A stretch of 64,000 nt of DNA from Derxia gummosa DSM 723 (GCF_000482785.1 NZ_AXWS01000018.1:1-64000), one strand, 5' to 3'. Counted from the stretch's first letter, positions 17,500-25,890 are shown. Translations and numbers: made by a program. Notes: generated from the sequence alone by a model not told the origin.

Positions 17500-18920
17500 T
17501 GGACATGCAGCAAATCCAAGGCCGTCCCGGTCGCCCATCGGGCCTCGCGCCCGTCCGCCAACCGCGCAGCGATGCCGCGCGCGCGCCGGGTCGCCGGCTG
17601 GCCGGCCGGCTCGGCGCCGGGCTGTGCGCCATCGCGCTCGCGTTCGGCGCGCTGCCGGCCGCGCCGGCGCTCGCCGCGCCCAGCCAGGTGCAACTGCTCG
17701 ACGTGGTGGTGGCGGTCGTCAATGACGAGGTCATCACCTACAACGAGCTCAAGGCCCGCCTCGTGCAGGTGCAGCGCCAGCTCAAGGCGCGCAACACGCC
17801 GCTGCCGCCCGAGGATGTGCTCCAGCGCCAGGTGCTCGAACGCATGGTGACCGAGCGCGTGCAGGCCCAGGCCGCGCGCGAGTCCGGCATCCGCGTGGAC
17901 GAGACCACGCTCGACCGCGCCATCGGCCGCATCGCCGAGCAGAACCGCATGACGCTCACGCAGTTCCGCGACCGGCTCGAAAAGGAAGGCATGGTCTACA
18001 GCGTCTTCCGAGGCGACATCCGCAACGAGATCCTCATGAGCCGGGTGCGTGACCGCGAGGTCGACAGCAAGATCCAGGTGAGCGATTCGGAAATCGACGC
18101 CTGGCTCGAAGCCCAGCGCAGCAACCCGACGCCGGTCGAGCTGGACATCGCGCAGATCCTCGTGCGCGTGCCCGAGAACGCCAACCAGGTGCAGCAGGCC
18201 CAGCGCCAGCAACGCGCCGCCGAGGTGCTCAAGCGCCTGACCGACGGCGCCGACTTCGCCCAGGTGGCCGCCGCGTACTCCGACGGCTTCGAGGCCACGC
18301 GCGGCGGCGACATGGGCTGGCGCACCGCCGACCGCTATCCGCAGCTGTTCGTCGATGCCGTCGCCCAGCTCCAGCCGGGGCAGGTGAGCGCCATCGTGCG
18401 CAGCCCCAACGGCTATCACGTGCTCAAGCTGCTCGGCCGGCGCAACGACCAGAGCATCGACGACAAGGTGAGCCAGACCCACGCCCGCCACATCCTGCTG
18501 CGCACCAACGACGGCACGCTCAGCGACGCCGAGGCCGAGAAGCGCCTGGCCGACCTGCGCACCCGCATCGAGGCCGGCGCGTCGGACTTCGCCGAGATGG
18601 CCAAGCGCTATTCGCGTGATGGCTCGGCCGCCCAGGGCGGCGACCTCGGCTGGCTCTACCAGGGCGACACCGTGCCCGAGTTCGAGGGGGTGATGAACCA
18701 GCTCCAGCCGGGCCAGATCAGCCCGCCGATCCAGTCGCCGTTCGGCTGGCACCTGATCCAGGTGCTCGAACGCCGTCAGGTCGAGGCGCCGCCCGAGCGC
18801 AAGCGCCAGACCGCGCGCGCCGCGATCCGCGAGCGCAAGGCCGAGGAGGCCTACGACGACTGGGTGCGCGAGCAGCGCGACCGGGCGTATGTGGAAATCC
18901 GCCTCGACGCGGTGAACTGA
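17499..18920 (+). CDS. surA: Periplasmic chaperone/peptidyl-prolyl isomerase SurA
   Basis: SurA, about 473 residues, escorts unfolded outer-membrane proteins (including LptD) to the BAM complex. A signal peptide ends at PAAPALA near residue 59. The chaperone N-domain starts LLDVVVAVVNDEVITYNEL. Two parvulin PPIase domains follow, near 215-315 (QILVRVPENA, GGDMGWRTADRYPQLF) and 325-430 (THARHILLRTND, GGDLGWLYQGDTVPEFE). The leader is long; the second Met (17505) is an alternative start. Gene order lptD-surA-pdxA-rsmA is a conserved operon. Confidence 0.96.
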   Translation: MDMQQIQGRPGRPSGLAPVRQPRSDAARAPGRRLAGRLGAGLCAIALAFGALPAAPALAAPSQVQLLDVVVAVVNDEVITYNELKARLVQVQRQLKARNTPLPPEDVLQRQVLERMVTERVQAQAARESGIRVDETTLDRAIGRIAEQNRMTLTQFRDRLEKEGMVYSVFRGDIRNEILMSRVRDREVDSKIQVSDSEIDAWLEAQRSNPTPVELDIAQILVRVPENANQVQQAQRQQRAAEVLKRLTDGADFAQVAAAYSDGFEATRGGDMGWRTADRYPQLFVDAVAQLQPGQVSAIVRSPNGYHVLKLLGRRNDQSIDDKVSQTHARHILLRTNDGTLSDAEAEKRLADLRTRIEAGASDFAEMAKRYSRDGSAAQGGDLGWLYQGDTVPEFEGVMNQLQPGQISPPIQSPFGWHLIQVLERRQVEAPPERKRQTARAAIRERKAEEAYDDWVREQRDRAYVEIRLDAVN

Positions 18921-18994
18921 CGCGCGGACTGCCGCCCTCGGCCCGCCCGGCCCGCTTGCGGTCCGCCCGCCCAACCGCCATCGATCTGCCCGCC

Positions 18995-20041
18995 ATGAAC
19001 CTGCCGCCCCGCCCGCCGCTCGACCGTCCGCTAGCCATCTCGTCCGGCGAGCCGGCCGGGGTCGGGCCGGAGGTGACGGCGGCGGCGATCGCGCGGCTGA
19101 TCGGCTTCGGCGCGGCTGCGGGCGCGCCGGCCGGCGCCGCCGCCCGCTGGCTCCCCACCGACTTCCTCGTCTTCGGCGACCGCGCCACGCTCGCCGCCGC
19201 CGCCGCCCTCGTCGGCGCGCCCGGCCTGTTCGACCTCGTGCCCGTCGAGCACATCCCGCTCGGCGCGCCGGTCGTGGCCGGCAAGCCCGACGCCGCCAAC
19301 GCCGCCCATGTGCTGGGCCTGCTCGCCGGCACCTTCGACGCCGCGCGCGACGGCCGCTGCGGCGCCCTCGTCACCGCGCCGGTGCAGAAGGCCAGCATCG
19401 CCGACGCCGGCATCGACTTCTCGGGCCATACCGAATGGTTTGCCGAGCGCGCCGGCGTCGATCGCGTCGTGATGATGCTGGCCGGCCGCACGCCCATGCT
19501 CCGCAAGCCGCTGCGCGTCGCGCTCGCCACCACGCATCTGGCCGTCGCCGACGTGCCCGCCGCCATCACCGCCGACAGCCTCGGCCGCACGCTCGACATC
19601 CTCGCGGCCGACCTGCGCGGCGATTTCGGCATCGCGGCCCCGCGCATCGTCGTCGCCGGCCTCAACCCGCACGCGGGCGAGGGCGGCCACCTCGGGCGCG
19701 AGGAAATCGACGTGATTGGCCCCGCGCTCGATGCCGCCCGCGCGCGCGGCATCGACGTGCGCGGCCCGCTGCCCGCCGACACGCTCTTCCACCCGCGCGT
19801 GCTCGACGACTGCGATGCCGTGCTCAGCATGTTTCACGACCAGGGCCTACCGGTGCTCAAGTTCGCCACCTTCGGCCACGGCGTGAACATCACTCTCGGC
19901 CTGCCCGTCGTGCGCACCTCGGTCGATCACGGCACCGCGCTCGACCTCGCCGGCACCGGCCGCGCCGAAGCCGACAGCATGATTGCCGCCATCGAAGCCG
20001 CCGCCGAACTCGCGCGCCACCACGCGCGGCGCGCGGGCTGA
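18995..20041 (+). CDS. pdxA: 4-hydroxythreonine-4-phosphate dehydrogenase PdxA
   Basis: PdxA, 348 residues from the ATG at 18995, oxidises 4-phosphohydroxy-threonine in DXP-dependent pyridoxal phosphate synthesis. Motifs: LAISSGEPAGVGPEV at the N-terminus, TAPVQKASI, FSGHTEWFAERAG (metal His), GLNPHAGEGGHLGREE (metal His) and FHDQGLPVLKF. An Ala/Gly-rich insertion sits near residues 37-50. An upstream in-frame ATG at 18956 would add 13 poorly supported residues. It lies between surA and rsmA in the conserved operon. Confidence 0.95.
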   Translation: MNLPPRPPLDRPLAISSGEPAGVGPEVTAAAIARLIGFGAAAGAPAGAAARWLPTDFLVFGDRATLAAAAALVGAPGLFDLVPVEHIPLGAPVVAGKPDAANAAHVLGLLAGTFDAARDGRCGALVTAPVQKASIADAGIDFSGHTEWFAERAGVDRVVMMLAGRTPMLRKPLRVALATTHLAVADVPAAITADSLGRTLDILAADLRGDFGIAAPRIVVAGLNPHAGEGGHLGREEIDVIGPALDAARARGIDVRGPLPADTLFHPRVLDDCDAVLSMFHDQGLPVLKFATFGHGVNITLGLPVVRTSVDHGTALDLAGTGRAEADSMIAAIEAAAELARHHARRAG

Positions 20042-20195
20042 GCGCCCCGGCGCGCCCCCTGCCCGATCGCGGCAGACTCGCGCCGGCCCCGCTCCGCCAC
20101 CCGACCCGGCTCCGCCACACCATCCCGCGCCGGCCGCCAACGCGCCGCGCCACCGATTCACCCGCGCCTCACCGCGCCACCAACCCGCCAGCACC

Positions 20196-21020
20196 ATGGA
20201 ACACCGCGCCCGCAAACGCTTCGGCCAGAACTTCCTCGTCGATCAGGGCATCGTCCACGCCATCGTCTCGGCCGTCGCGCCTTACCCCGGCGACGCCGTG
20301 ATCGAGATCGGCCCCGGCCTCGGCGCGCTCACCCGCGTGCTGCTCGCCGACCTGCCGCCCGAATCGCGCCCGATGCACGTCGTCGAAATCGACCGCGACC
20401 TCATCGCCCGCCTGCACCGCGACTACACGCCGGAAGAAATCACCGTCCATGCCGGCGACGCGCTCAAATTCGACTTCACCCAATTCGCGCACGAAATGAA
20501 AACCGCCGGCCGGCGCGTGCGCGTGGTCGGCAATCTGCCCTACAACATTTCCAGCCCGCTGCTGTTCCATTTGTGCGCCGCCGCGCCCTGGGTGCAGGAC
20601 CAGCATTTCATGCTCCAGAAGGAAGTGGTCGAGCGCATGGTCGCCACCCCCGGCGACAGCGAATTCAGCCGCCTTTCGGTGATGCTGCAATACCGCTATG
20701 CAATGGAATGGGTGCTCGACGTGCCGCCCGAAAGTTTCGACCCGGCGCCGAAAGTGGATTCGGCCGTCGTGCGCATGGAACCGAAACCCGAATCGGAATT
20801 GACGGCGCTGGACGAGAAGGTATTTGCGGAAGTGGTCGCGGCGGGTTTCTCGCAGCGGAGAAAGATGCTGCGCAATACGCTGGCGAAGTTTGTCGCCGAA
20901 ACGGGTGGGGCGGAGGTTGCGGCTAAGGCGGGGATTGAATTGACGGCGCGGGCGGAGGATGTGCCGGTGGAGGCTTGGGTGGGGTTTGCGAATGAGGTGG
21001 TGCGGGGGAGGGCGGGGTGA
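20196..21020 (+). CDS. rsmA: 16S rRNA dimethyladenosine transferase RsmA (KsgA)
   Basis: RsmA, 274 residues, dimethylates the two adjacent adenines near the 3' end of 16S rRNA. It begins MEHRARKRFGQNFLVDQ and has the SAM-binding VIEIGPGLGALTRVLL, the catalytic VVGNLPYNISSPLLFH, MLQKEVVERM and SQRRKMLRNTL. The ATG at 20196 starts the family consensus directly; 154 bp of Pro-rich-coding GC sequence separate it from pdxA. The last ~200 bases use noticeably less GC-biased third positions than upstream, near the border of the accessory island. Confidence 0.97.
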   Translation: MEHRARKRFGQNFLVDQGIVHAIVSAVAPYPGDAVIEIGPGLGALTRVLLADLPPESRPMHVVEIDRDLIARLHRDYTPEEITVHAGDALKFDFTQFAHEMKTAGRRVRVVGNLPYNISSPLLFHLCAAAPWVQDQHFMLQKEVVERMVATPGDSEFSRLSVMLQYRYAMEWVLDVPPESFDPAPKVDSAVVRMEPKPESELTALDEKVFAEVVAAGFSQRRKMLRNTLAKFVAETGGAEVAAKAGIELTARAEDVPVEAWVGFANEVVRGRAG

Positions 21021-21350
21021 GGGACGTTTTATCGAGCGTGGCGGGCGGTGTTATCCGACGGTGTCATGCCTAAATTGTTGAATTGATTGGGATTCTTGTT
21101 GGGTTGATGCCGGTGTTATCACGCAGGCGGCGGTTTATCGCGCAGCGGGTATGTCGGGCATGGATTGGCTGCCGGGTTTGCGGTGAGTTTTAGTACCTGG
21201 ACAGATTTGTCTATGTGAGCGAATTGCTCGCCAGAACAATGGGTTGTGAGTAACTTCGCGGCTAGGAGTCGTGCTGGGGCCGGTGTTATCCGGCACGGCG
21301 TGCACGATAAAACTAGTTAGGTGCCCAATTTCTCTTATGGGAGTGAGCGA
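21021..21350. other. Left border of accessory island with short direct repeats
   Basis: 330 bp of much lower GC than rsmA with no supported gene. GGTGTTATC occurs three times (21047-21055, 21112-21120, 21282-21290); the first and third copies share further flanking bases (GGTGTTATCCG followed by a GC-rich stretch). GTTAGGT at 21316-21322 precedes the next gene by 29 bp. No integrase or complete recombination site was found. Confidence 0.5.
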
Positions 21351-21974
21351 ATGAATCCAGTTCAACTCTACGAGACGACGATCCGGGACAATGACTCAAA
21401 CTTGGCGTTCTCTTTCATTGTCGTTCCCAACAGATCCCTTACTGAATCGGATGTTCGTCTGACCGGCAGCCAGTCCTCGGAACTGGTCTCAAGGGACGAT
21501 ATTTTCATCGAGCAGCTTGGCTTGCGGCCCCTTCAGAGGTTGGATCCAGACAACCTTGAGAATGCGCTCGCTGGGCTCTTAGCGAACTCTGCAGAGATAC
21601 GACAGACGCTTGTCGACATCTCATTCGTGGCGTCATTGGAGTTCCACCTTGACCGCCTTGCTAGAGGACTTGATCCTCGTGTTGGCCAACAAGAACTTCA
21701 GTTCGCGAGGTTCCTGACTGAAGAAGCGGTCGTTCCGTTTGAAAACTCACCATTACACGGCGTTAGCCTACAGAGTCTTAGTAAGGCGAGCCCCTACGCG
21801 CTCGGTGCGTATATCGGGTTTGTGGTGTCAGGGAGTACACCAATGCTTCTGCTAACGGTCCCCGCAGGGATCATCCTTTGCGGCGCGGCAGCGGGAATTG
21901 GAGAGGGTCTTAACCGAGGCCTGCGGGACCGTCTGCAGTACCTGCTGGCAAAGAAGGGGCGGGCCAAGCCGTGA
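21351..21974 (+). CDS. Hypothetical protein with C-terminal hydrophobic hairpin
   Basis: A 207-residue protein I do not recognise. The first ~160 residues look soluble and charged (LDPDNLENALAGLLANSAEI, EFHLDRLARGLDPRVGQQEL). The region about 155-195 has two hydrophobic segments joined by a short loop (ALGAYIGFVVSG, then TPMLLLTVPAGIILCGAAAG), ending in a basic tail (YLLAKKGRAKP), suggesting membrane insertion near the C-terminus. GGGAG about 8 bases before the ATG supports the start. Base composition (about half GC) is unlike the flanking core genes, indicating transfer. It stands alone, with no partner gene in its neighbourhood. Confidence 0.75.
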   Translation: MNPVQLYETTIRDNDSNLAFSFIVVPNRSLTESDVRLTGSQSSELVSRDDIFIEQLGLRPLQRLDPDNLENALAGLLANSAEIRQTLVDISFVASLEFHLDRLARGLDPRVGQQELQFARFLTEEAVVPFENSPLHGVSLQSLSKASPYALGAYIGFVVSGSTPMLLLTVPAGIILCGAAAGIGEGLNRGLRDRLQYLLAKKGRAKP

Positions 21975-22304
21975 AGCGCTACTTGCTAGCGGCACTTAAC
22001 CCTTCCTATATGGACTCCCCCCAAACGTGAAGACAGATCGATGGCTCTGGCTCAGGGGATAAACCTTGCAGTCGTATATCCGGCGTCCTGAAGGGCTGAA
22101 CAAGCCAGCGCCAACATGGAATTCACGAGCACCGAAGCGCCAATCGTTGCAAGCGGCTACGGAAACGAGCCGGAAGAGTTATCGGCGTCAAACGGCACGG
22201 AGGTGATCCAAAGTGCCAGGATGGGCGATCAATCTCAACGCAATGGGTGGAAGGTTTTCAATTGAACCGGCCGCATTCAGGCATGCAATGCCTGAATGCG
22301 GAAC
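21975..22304. other. Degenerate island DNA between the hypothetical gene and the IS110 remnant
   Basis: 330 bp without a supported gene. A plus-strand frame is broken by stops and matches no family I know. The right end carries the perfect hairpin at 22271-22301. The stretch may be the decayed end of the insertion element or of another lost gene. Confidence 0.4.
22271..22301. terminator. Perfect 14-bp stem hairpin next to the IS110 remnant
   Basis: CCGCATTCAGGCAT (22271-22284) and ATGCCTGAATGCGG (22288-22301) are exact reverse complements around a 3-base loop. The hairpin is 3 bp beyond the transposase stop codon. It lacks a T-run, so it may be either a transcription terminator for the minus-strand transposase or a subterminal inverted repeat of the element. 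Confidence 0.6.
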
Positions 22305-23350
22305 TCAAGCGGCATTGATGCATGCCTCATATCGCTCACCATCCCGCAAGACCGCATAACAGATTCGCGCCAGTTTGTTCGCGAGCGCACAGGTGGCTTT
22401 ATTGTGATTCCCGCGTGCCTGAAGATTTATGGCCCACGTCTTGAGCGAATCAAGCGGCTTGCCCGCCTGATTGCTATTGTCGCCGCATGCAATACGGCGC
22501 GTGCCCCGTGCGTCAGCAACATTCTCAAATACACGTCGCCGCGCCGCGAGATTCCTCCCAACGACCGTTTTGTGCCTGAAGAGTATTCGCGCGGTGTCAA
22601 TCCGAACCATGACGCGAAATGGCGTGCGCTCTGAAAATGAGTGACATCACCCGAGGTCGCGGCCACCATTGCCGTTGCCGTCAGCAAGCCAATCCCCGGA
22701 ATGCTCAAACGCTGAGTGCAGGCGGCATTGACTCGTGCGGCAGCCGCCAACTCGCTTTCGAGTTGCGCAATGCGCGCTTCCAGCGCCTTGATCTCATCGA
22801 GTAGTGCCATCATGGTTGCTCGAAGCATGACGGGAATACCGGAGGCGTCATCCGCAAGGCTTCGCGCAATGCACGCAACACCGACACGACTGCCCTCCGG
22901 CACCGCAATACCAAATTCCCGGCGTAAGTCTCGCAATGCATTGATCCGCGAAGTCTGCGTACTCATCCACAAGGAGCGGGCGCGATGCATGGCCTGCAAG
23001 GCTTGTTGTTCCAGCGATTTGACCCGCACCGGATGGATCTGCGCATTACGTGCGGCTTCGATCAAGGCGCAGGCATCGGTGGAATCCGTCTGGTTGCGTC
23101 GGACATAAGGTCGGATATAGGCTGCGGTCAGAAGACGAACTTCAATGCCCAGCGAATTCATCCAACGTGCCCAGTGGTGCGCGGAACCGCAAGCCTCCAT
23201 GATTACCAGCCCGATTGGACGATTGACAAACCAGCTTTCGAATTGACTACGCGAAAGTCTGTGCTGCGCAGTGACGCGCCAGGATCGACCGTCTGCAACT
23301 GCCAACTGGCAACCGGACTTGGCCAGATCGACGGCAACGATGGGCAGGGC
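22305..23350 (-). pseudogene. IS110-family transposase, frameshifted
   Basis: Remnant of a DEDD transposase of the IS110/IS1111 group, which excises and inserts without duplicating its target. The N-terminal catalytic stretch is readable (IVAVDLAKSGCQLAVADG near 23341-23290), followed by IMEACGSAHHWARW and NQTDSTDACALIEAA, the Leu-rich helix and the C-terminal LSIPGIGLLTATAM with its Ser-type motif. Around 22465-22480 the frame breaks: the end (GKPLDSLKTWAINLQARGNHNKATCALANKLARI, in pieces GKPLDSLKTWAINLQ and NHNKATCALANKLARI) continues in another frame to 22305. No ATG precedes the N-terminal motif, only CTG/TTG codons after an in-frame TGA at 23365. It is therefore probably inactive. Confidence 0.88.
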
Positions 23351-23557
23351 ATGATTCCGGAATCATGCGGGACTCCTGACGAATGAAGACAATGCGGCGG
23401 GTACGTGTTGGTAGCTGCGATGATGCTCAAGAAGACGAGGGAGTCCATCCCATCAATTGAGAGCGCCTGCCCCGGTAAATCAGGTCGGGCCCCTCGTGTC
23501 AAACGTTATGTGTCCAACACTTGCAAATCTCCCCTCGATCAAATAGGGACTTCACAC

Positions 23558-24100
23558 ATGAATACTTGCGCTGACAAAAGTCAAGAAAACAAGATGCAAT
23601 CGGTTGCGAATGTAGTCTCTCAAAAGCAGAATGGTATTAAATCTACTTTCCAGCTTGTGGATAACCGGCCTGAGGCTATTGCGCAGAGAAGGTTGAAAAA
23701 AATGATCAATAGTAGCCCTAAGGTGATGGAGTTAAGGGCCATTCAAGATAAGGTCGGCAGTGCCTCGCAAGCTAATCAAGCCGCCCAATTGAAGGCGTGT
23801 CCAGTGATTCAAAGAATTACCGAGGAGGATATGAATCAAGCAGTAATAAACATCCGGCCTGCTGCAACAGCGCACGGATACACTCGAGAAATGTTGGAGT
23901 CAATCATACAACATCGTTTTGCTGAAATACTTCCAGGGAATGGAAATAGGCTTTTACTTGGTAAAGGGGTGGACGAAAATACCCAATATTTTGGCAGGCT
24001 GGTATATGACTGCTATCTAATGCTTAACGGAAGTTACTGTATTGATGTGTTTCATGCACATGGGGGGCAGACTGAATCGCCATCTCCAAGGGGGTATTAA
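23558..24100 (+). CDS. Small protein with DNRPEA/VIQR leader like injection-system or polymorphic-toxin cargo
   Basis: A 180-residue protein of low GC. Residues 31-50 (FQLVDNRPEAIAQRRLKKMI), then NSSPKVMELRAIQD, QAAQLKA and PVIQRI (82-87) match the leader I know from cargo associated with extracellular contractile injection systems and related polymorphic toxins, where VDNRPEA and a terminal VIQR/PIQR motif precede a variable C-terminal domain. The remaining ~93 residues (RITEEDMNQAVINIRPAATA onward, with a Cys/His-containing end DVFHAHGG) match nothing I recognise and are short for a toxin, so the gene may be truncated. No injection-system, T6SS or immunity genes are nearby. Sequence beyond the stop is AT-rich without a gene. 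The leader assignment is from memory of the pattern; the function is inferred. Confidence 0.7.
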   Translation: MNTCADKSQENKMQSVANVVSQKQNGIKSTFQLVDNRPEAIAQRRLKKMINSSPKVMELRAIQDKVGSASQANQAAQLKACPVIQRITEEDMNQAVINIRPAATAHGYTREMLESIIQHRFAEILPGNGNRLLLGKGVDENTQYFGRLVYDCYLMLNGSYCIDVFHAHGGQTESPSPRGY

Positions 24101-24293
24101 GCGTAAACCATAAGGCTACTCTTGCGACTTATAACAAAAAATATAAGCGCAATTTGGGTGGGAAATTCTTGAAACCGTTGCAAAAAAAACGCAGATAGCA
24201 ATCAAATGCACTCGGGCCGCAAAAGGCGGTGCAGCCCCCGCTGGGTTTGTCAGAAATTTTGTGCTTGCGTCATGAGTGCCAGCATACCCAACC

Positions 24294-24695
24294 TTAATCC
24301 TCCGCCATCACCGACCGCAACCCAAGAAATTCAACAAACGGTTCAAAATCCCGATCGCTGCAAAGCAATCGCAAATCATCTTCAATACAGCGCGTCGCGA
24401 TGATCGTGTCGATGGTCTTCCGGGCCGTCACCCCTTGCGCTCGCAATGCCCGGTAGTTTCTGGCGGCTTGAAGGGCAATTGCCTCTCCGCCCAGCGTGAT
24501 GACATCCAGAGTGGCAAACAGCCTTCGTGCCTGGTTGAAGTCCCTGTCGTTGCCGAAACCCTGAAGCACCTCGGCCAGAATCAGATCGCCCACCGCCAGA
24601 GGCTCGTTGCCCAAAAGGGCATCAAGCCTTTCGGATTGCGGAGTGATCGAACCTCGGAAAAAATCGATCCATACGCTCGAATCGACCAGAATCAC
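24294..24695 (-). CDS. vapC: VapC-type PIN-domain ribonuclease toxin
   Basis: Type II toxin of 133 residues with the PIN fold; VapC enzymes cleave specific RNAs, often initiator tRNA or rRNA. Acidic active-site residues are in place: D5 in MILVDSSVWIDFF, the Glu in LAEVLQGF, D95 in KTIDTIIATRC and the Asp of CSDRDFEPF. The ATG overlaps the antitoxin stop by four bases, the standard operon arrangement. The C-terminus (VEFLGLRSVMAED) looks complete. It sits at the right end of the accessory island. Confidence 0.93.
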   Translation of the reverse strand: MILVDSSVWIDFFRGSITPQSERLDALLGNEPLAVGDLILAEVLQGFGNDRDFNQARRLFATLDVITLGGEAIALQAARNYRALRAQGVTARKTIDTIIATRCIEDDLRLLCSDRDFEPFVEFLGLRSVMAED

Positions 24696-24886
24696 TTGTC
24701 GGTCCTCATCGCGTCCAGGTCACCGGCCCATTGCAGCTTGCCCTTGAATTGGCGGATTTCTTCCTGCTGGCGCAATTTCAGCAGCGTGCGCAAGCCCAGT
24801 TCCACCGCCTCCTTCTTGGTCTTCAACCCCGTGAGTCGCAAGATGTCGCTCATCAGCTTGTCGTCGATCTCGATATTCGTGCGCAT
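24692..24886 (-). CDS. vapB: VapB-type antitoxin (DUF2191 family)
   Basis: A 64-residue antitoxin that should neutralise the downstream PIN toxin and repress the operon. MRTNIEIDDKLMSDILRLTG is the ribbon-helix-helix start (in pieces MRTNIEIDDKLM and SDILRLTG), TKKEAVELGLRTLLKL the second helix, and the Trp-containing tail (KLQWAGDLDAMRTDK) the toxin-binding part. Stop and toxin start overlap (ATGA). An inverted repeat lies immediately upstream. Confidence 0.92.
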   Translation of the reverse strand: MRTNIEIDDKLMSDILRLTGLKTKKEAVELGLRTLLKLRQQEEIRQFKGKLQWAGDLDAMRTDK

Positions 24887-24888
24887 GA

Positions 24889-24916
24889 TGTGTACCGAAA
24901 ATTAAAGTTATACACA
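24889..24916 (-). promoter_or_regulatory. Candidate autoregulatory operator of vapBC
   Basis: TGTGTA (24889-24894) and TACACA (24911-24916) form an inverted repeat 16 bases apart, starting 3 bp upstream of the vapB start codon. On the minus strand TATAAC and TTTAAT lie between the arms as -10 candidates, so a bound antitoxin complex would cover the promoter. Confidence 0.55.
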
Positions 24917-25059
24917 CGCTAACGGAGCGGTCCTGAGTCGGCAAGCACCATTCATCTGCGTCACGCCCGGGCGCCATTCGCTTGGCCGACAGGCACGCTG
25001 AATCGGTCGGAAGGTCTTTGCTATCGCCGCGTAATCGCTCAGAGCTAATCGCTGGTCGC

Positions 25060-25410
25060 TCACACCCACCCCGTTGCTCCCGGCACGACCCGCTCCGCCA
25101 AGCTCGCCGCCCCGAGCAACGCCAACCCCACCAGCACCACCAGCCCGCTGAACAGCGCCGCCAGCTTCACTATCACCGGCCATTCCGGCTTCGCACGCAG
25201 CAGCAGCCACGCCAGCGCCGACAGCGCCAGCCCCGCGACGCCCGGCCACAGCACCCACGGCCAGAGCCATTGCGCCGCGCCGCCCACCAGCGCGACCGGC
25301 AACTGGAAGATCAGCATCCACAGCAGATCGCCCATCGTGGCTTCGGCGTGCGCGGCGGCGGGGGCGAGGCTCGCGAGCGCGAGGACGGCGAGGCGGGCAG
25401 GGCGGAGCAA
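25060..25410 (-). CDS. Hypothetical membrane protein with signal sequence
   Basis: A 116-residue protein without a recognised domain. The best start is the TTG at 25410, six bases after an AAAGGA ribosome site; it gives a signal sequence ending APAAAHA near residue 22. Three hydrophobic segments follow (LLWMLIFQLPVALVGGAA, WVLWPGVAGLALSALAWLLL and LAALFSGLVVLVGLALLGAA), so it is a small inner-membrane protein. High GC shows that the core chromosome resumes here after the island. No ATG start gives a sensible protein. Confidence 0.6.
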   Translation of the reverse strand: MLRPARLAVLALASLAPAAAHAEATMGDLLWMLIFQLPVALVGGAAQWLWPWVLWPGVAGLALSALAWLLLRAKPEWPVIVKLAALFSGLVVLVGLALLGAASLAERVVPGATGWV

Positions 25411-25542
25411 GGGCGGTCCTTTCGGCAATCGGTGGGCGGGATGATCGCGCGGCGCGGTGTCGAGGCGTCGCGCGCATGCGGCGAGCGGCGGACGGGCGCG
25501 CGGCGGCATCATCCGGCCATCCCGTCCCGCCCCGGAACCGCC

Positions 25543-25890
25543 ATGGCCTCGCACCCTTCCAGCGTCGATCTCCTGCTCGACACCGCCCGTCTGCCGGGCC
25601 TCGTCACGAAGCGCATGTTCGGCGAGTACGCGCTCTATCTCGACGGCAAGGTGGTCGGCTTCATCTGCGACGACCAGCTGTTCGTGAAGCCGACCGACGC
25701 GGGCACGGCGCTGCTCGGCCGCGAGCCGGCCGGCATTCCCTATCCGAAGGCGAAGCCGCATCACCTCGCGCAGCATCTGCTCGACGAGCCCGAGCGCCTG
25801 CGCGCGCTGCTGCTCGCGACCGCCGAGGCGCTGCCGCCGCCGGCCATCAGGCCGCCGCGCGCGGCGCGCAAGCGGGCGGCGACGGAGTAA
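25543..25890 (+). CDS. TfoX N-terminal domain protein
   Basis: A 115-residue single-domain protein of the TfoX-N family. Key features are KRMFGEYALYLDGKVVGFIC (in pieces KRMFGEYALYLDG and VVGFIC), DQLFVKPTD and an Ala/Arg-rich basic tail. In gammaproteobacteria full-length TfoX drives competence genes; free-standing N-domains such as this have no established role. It is 38 bp before a small membrane-protein gene on the same strand and may be cotranscribed with it. Confidence 0.85.
   Translation: MASHPSSVDLLLDTARLPGLVTKRMFGEYALYLDGKVVGFICDDQLFVKPTDAGTALLGREPAGIPYPKAKPHHLAQHLLDEPERLRALLLATAEALPPPAIRPPRAARKRAATE

Noticed and set aside
21135-21365. Minus-strand reading frame of 76 codons at the island border
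   Set aside because: No ribosome site, no domain, and it overlaps the repeats and the start of the plus-strand gene.
21316-22000. Integron cassette around the hypothetical gene (GTTAGGT before it, ACTTAAC after it)
   Set aside because: The flanking sequences do not form a foldable attC site, no second matching core lies at the expected distance and no integron integrase is present.
22030-22270. Remnant of a second transposase in the gap left of the IS110 gene
   Set aside because: The frame is broken by stops and shows no motif of any transposase family I know.
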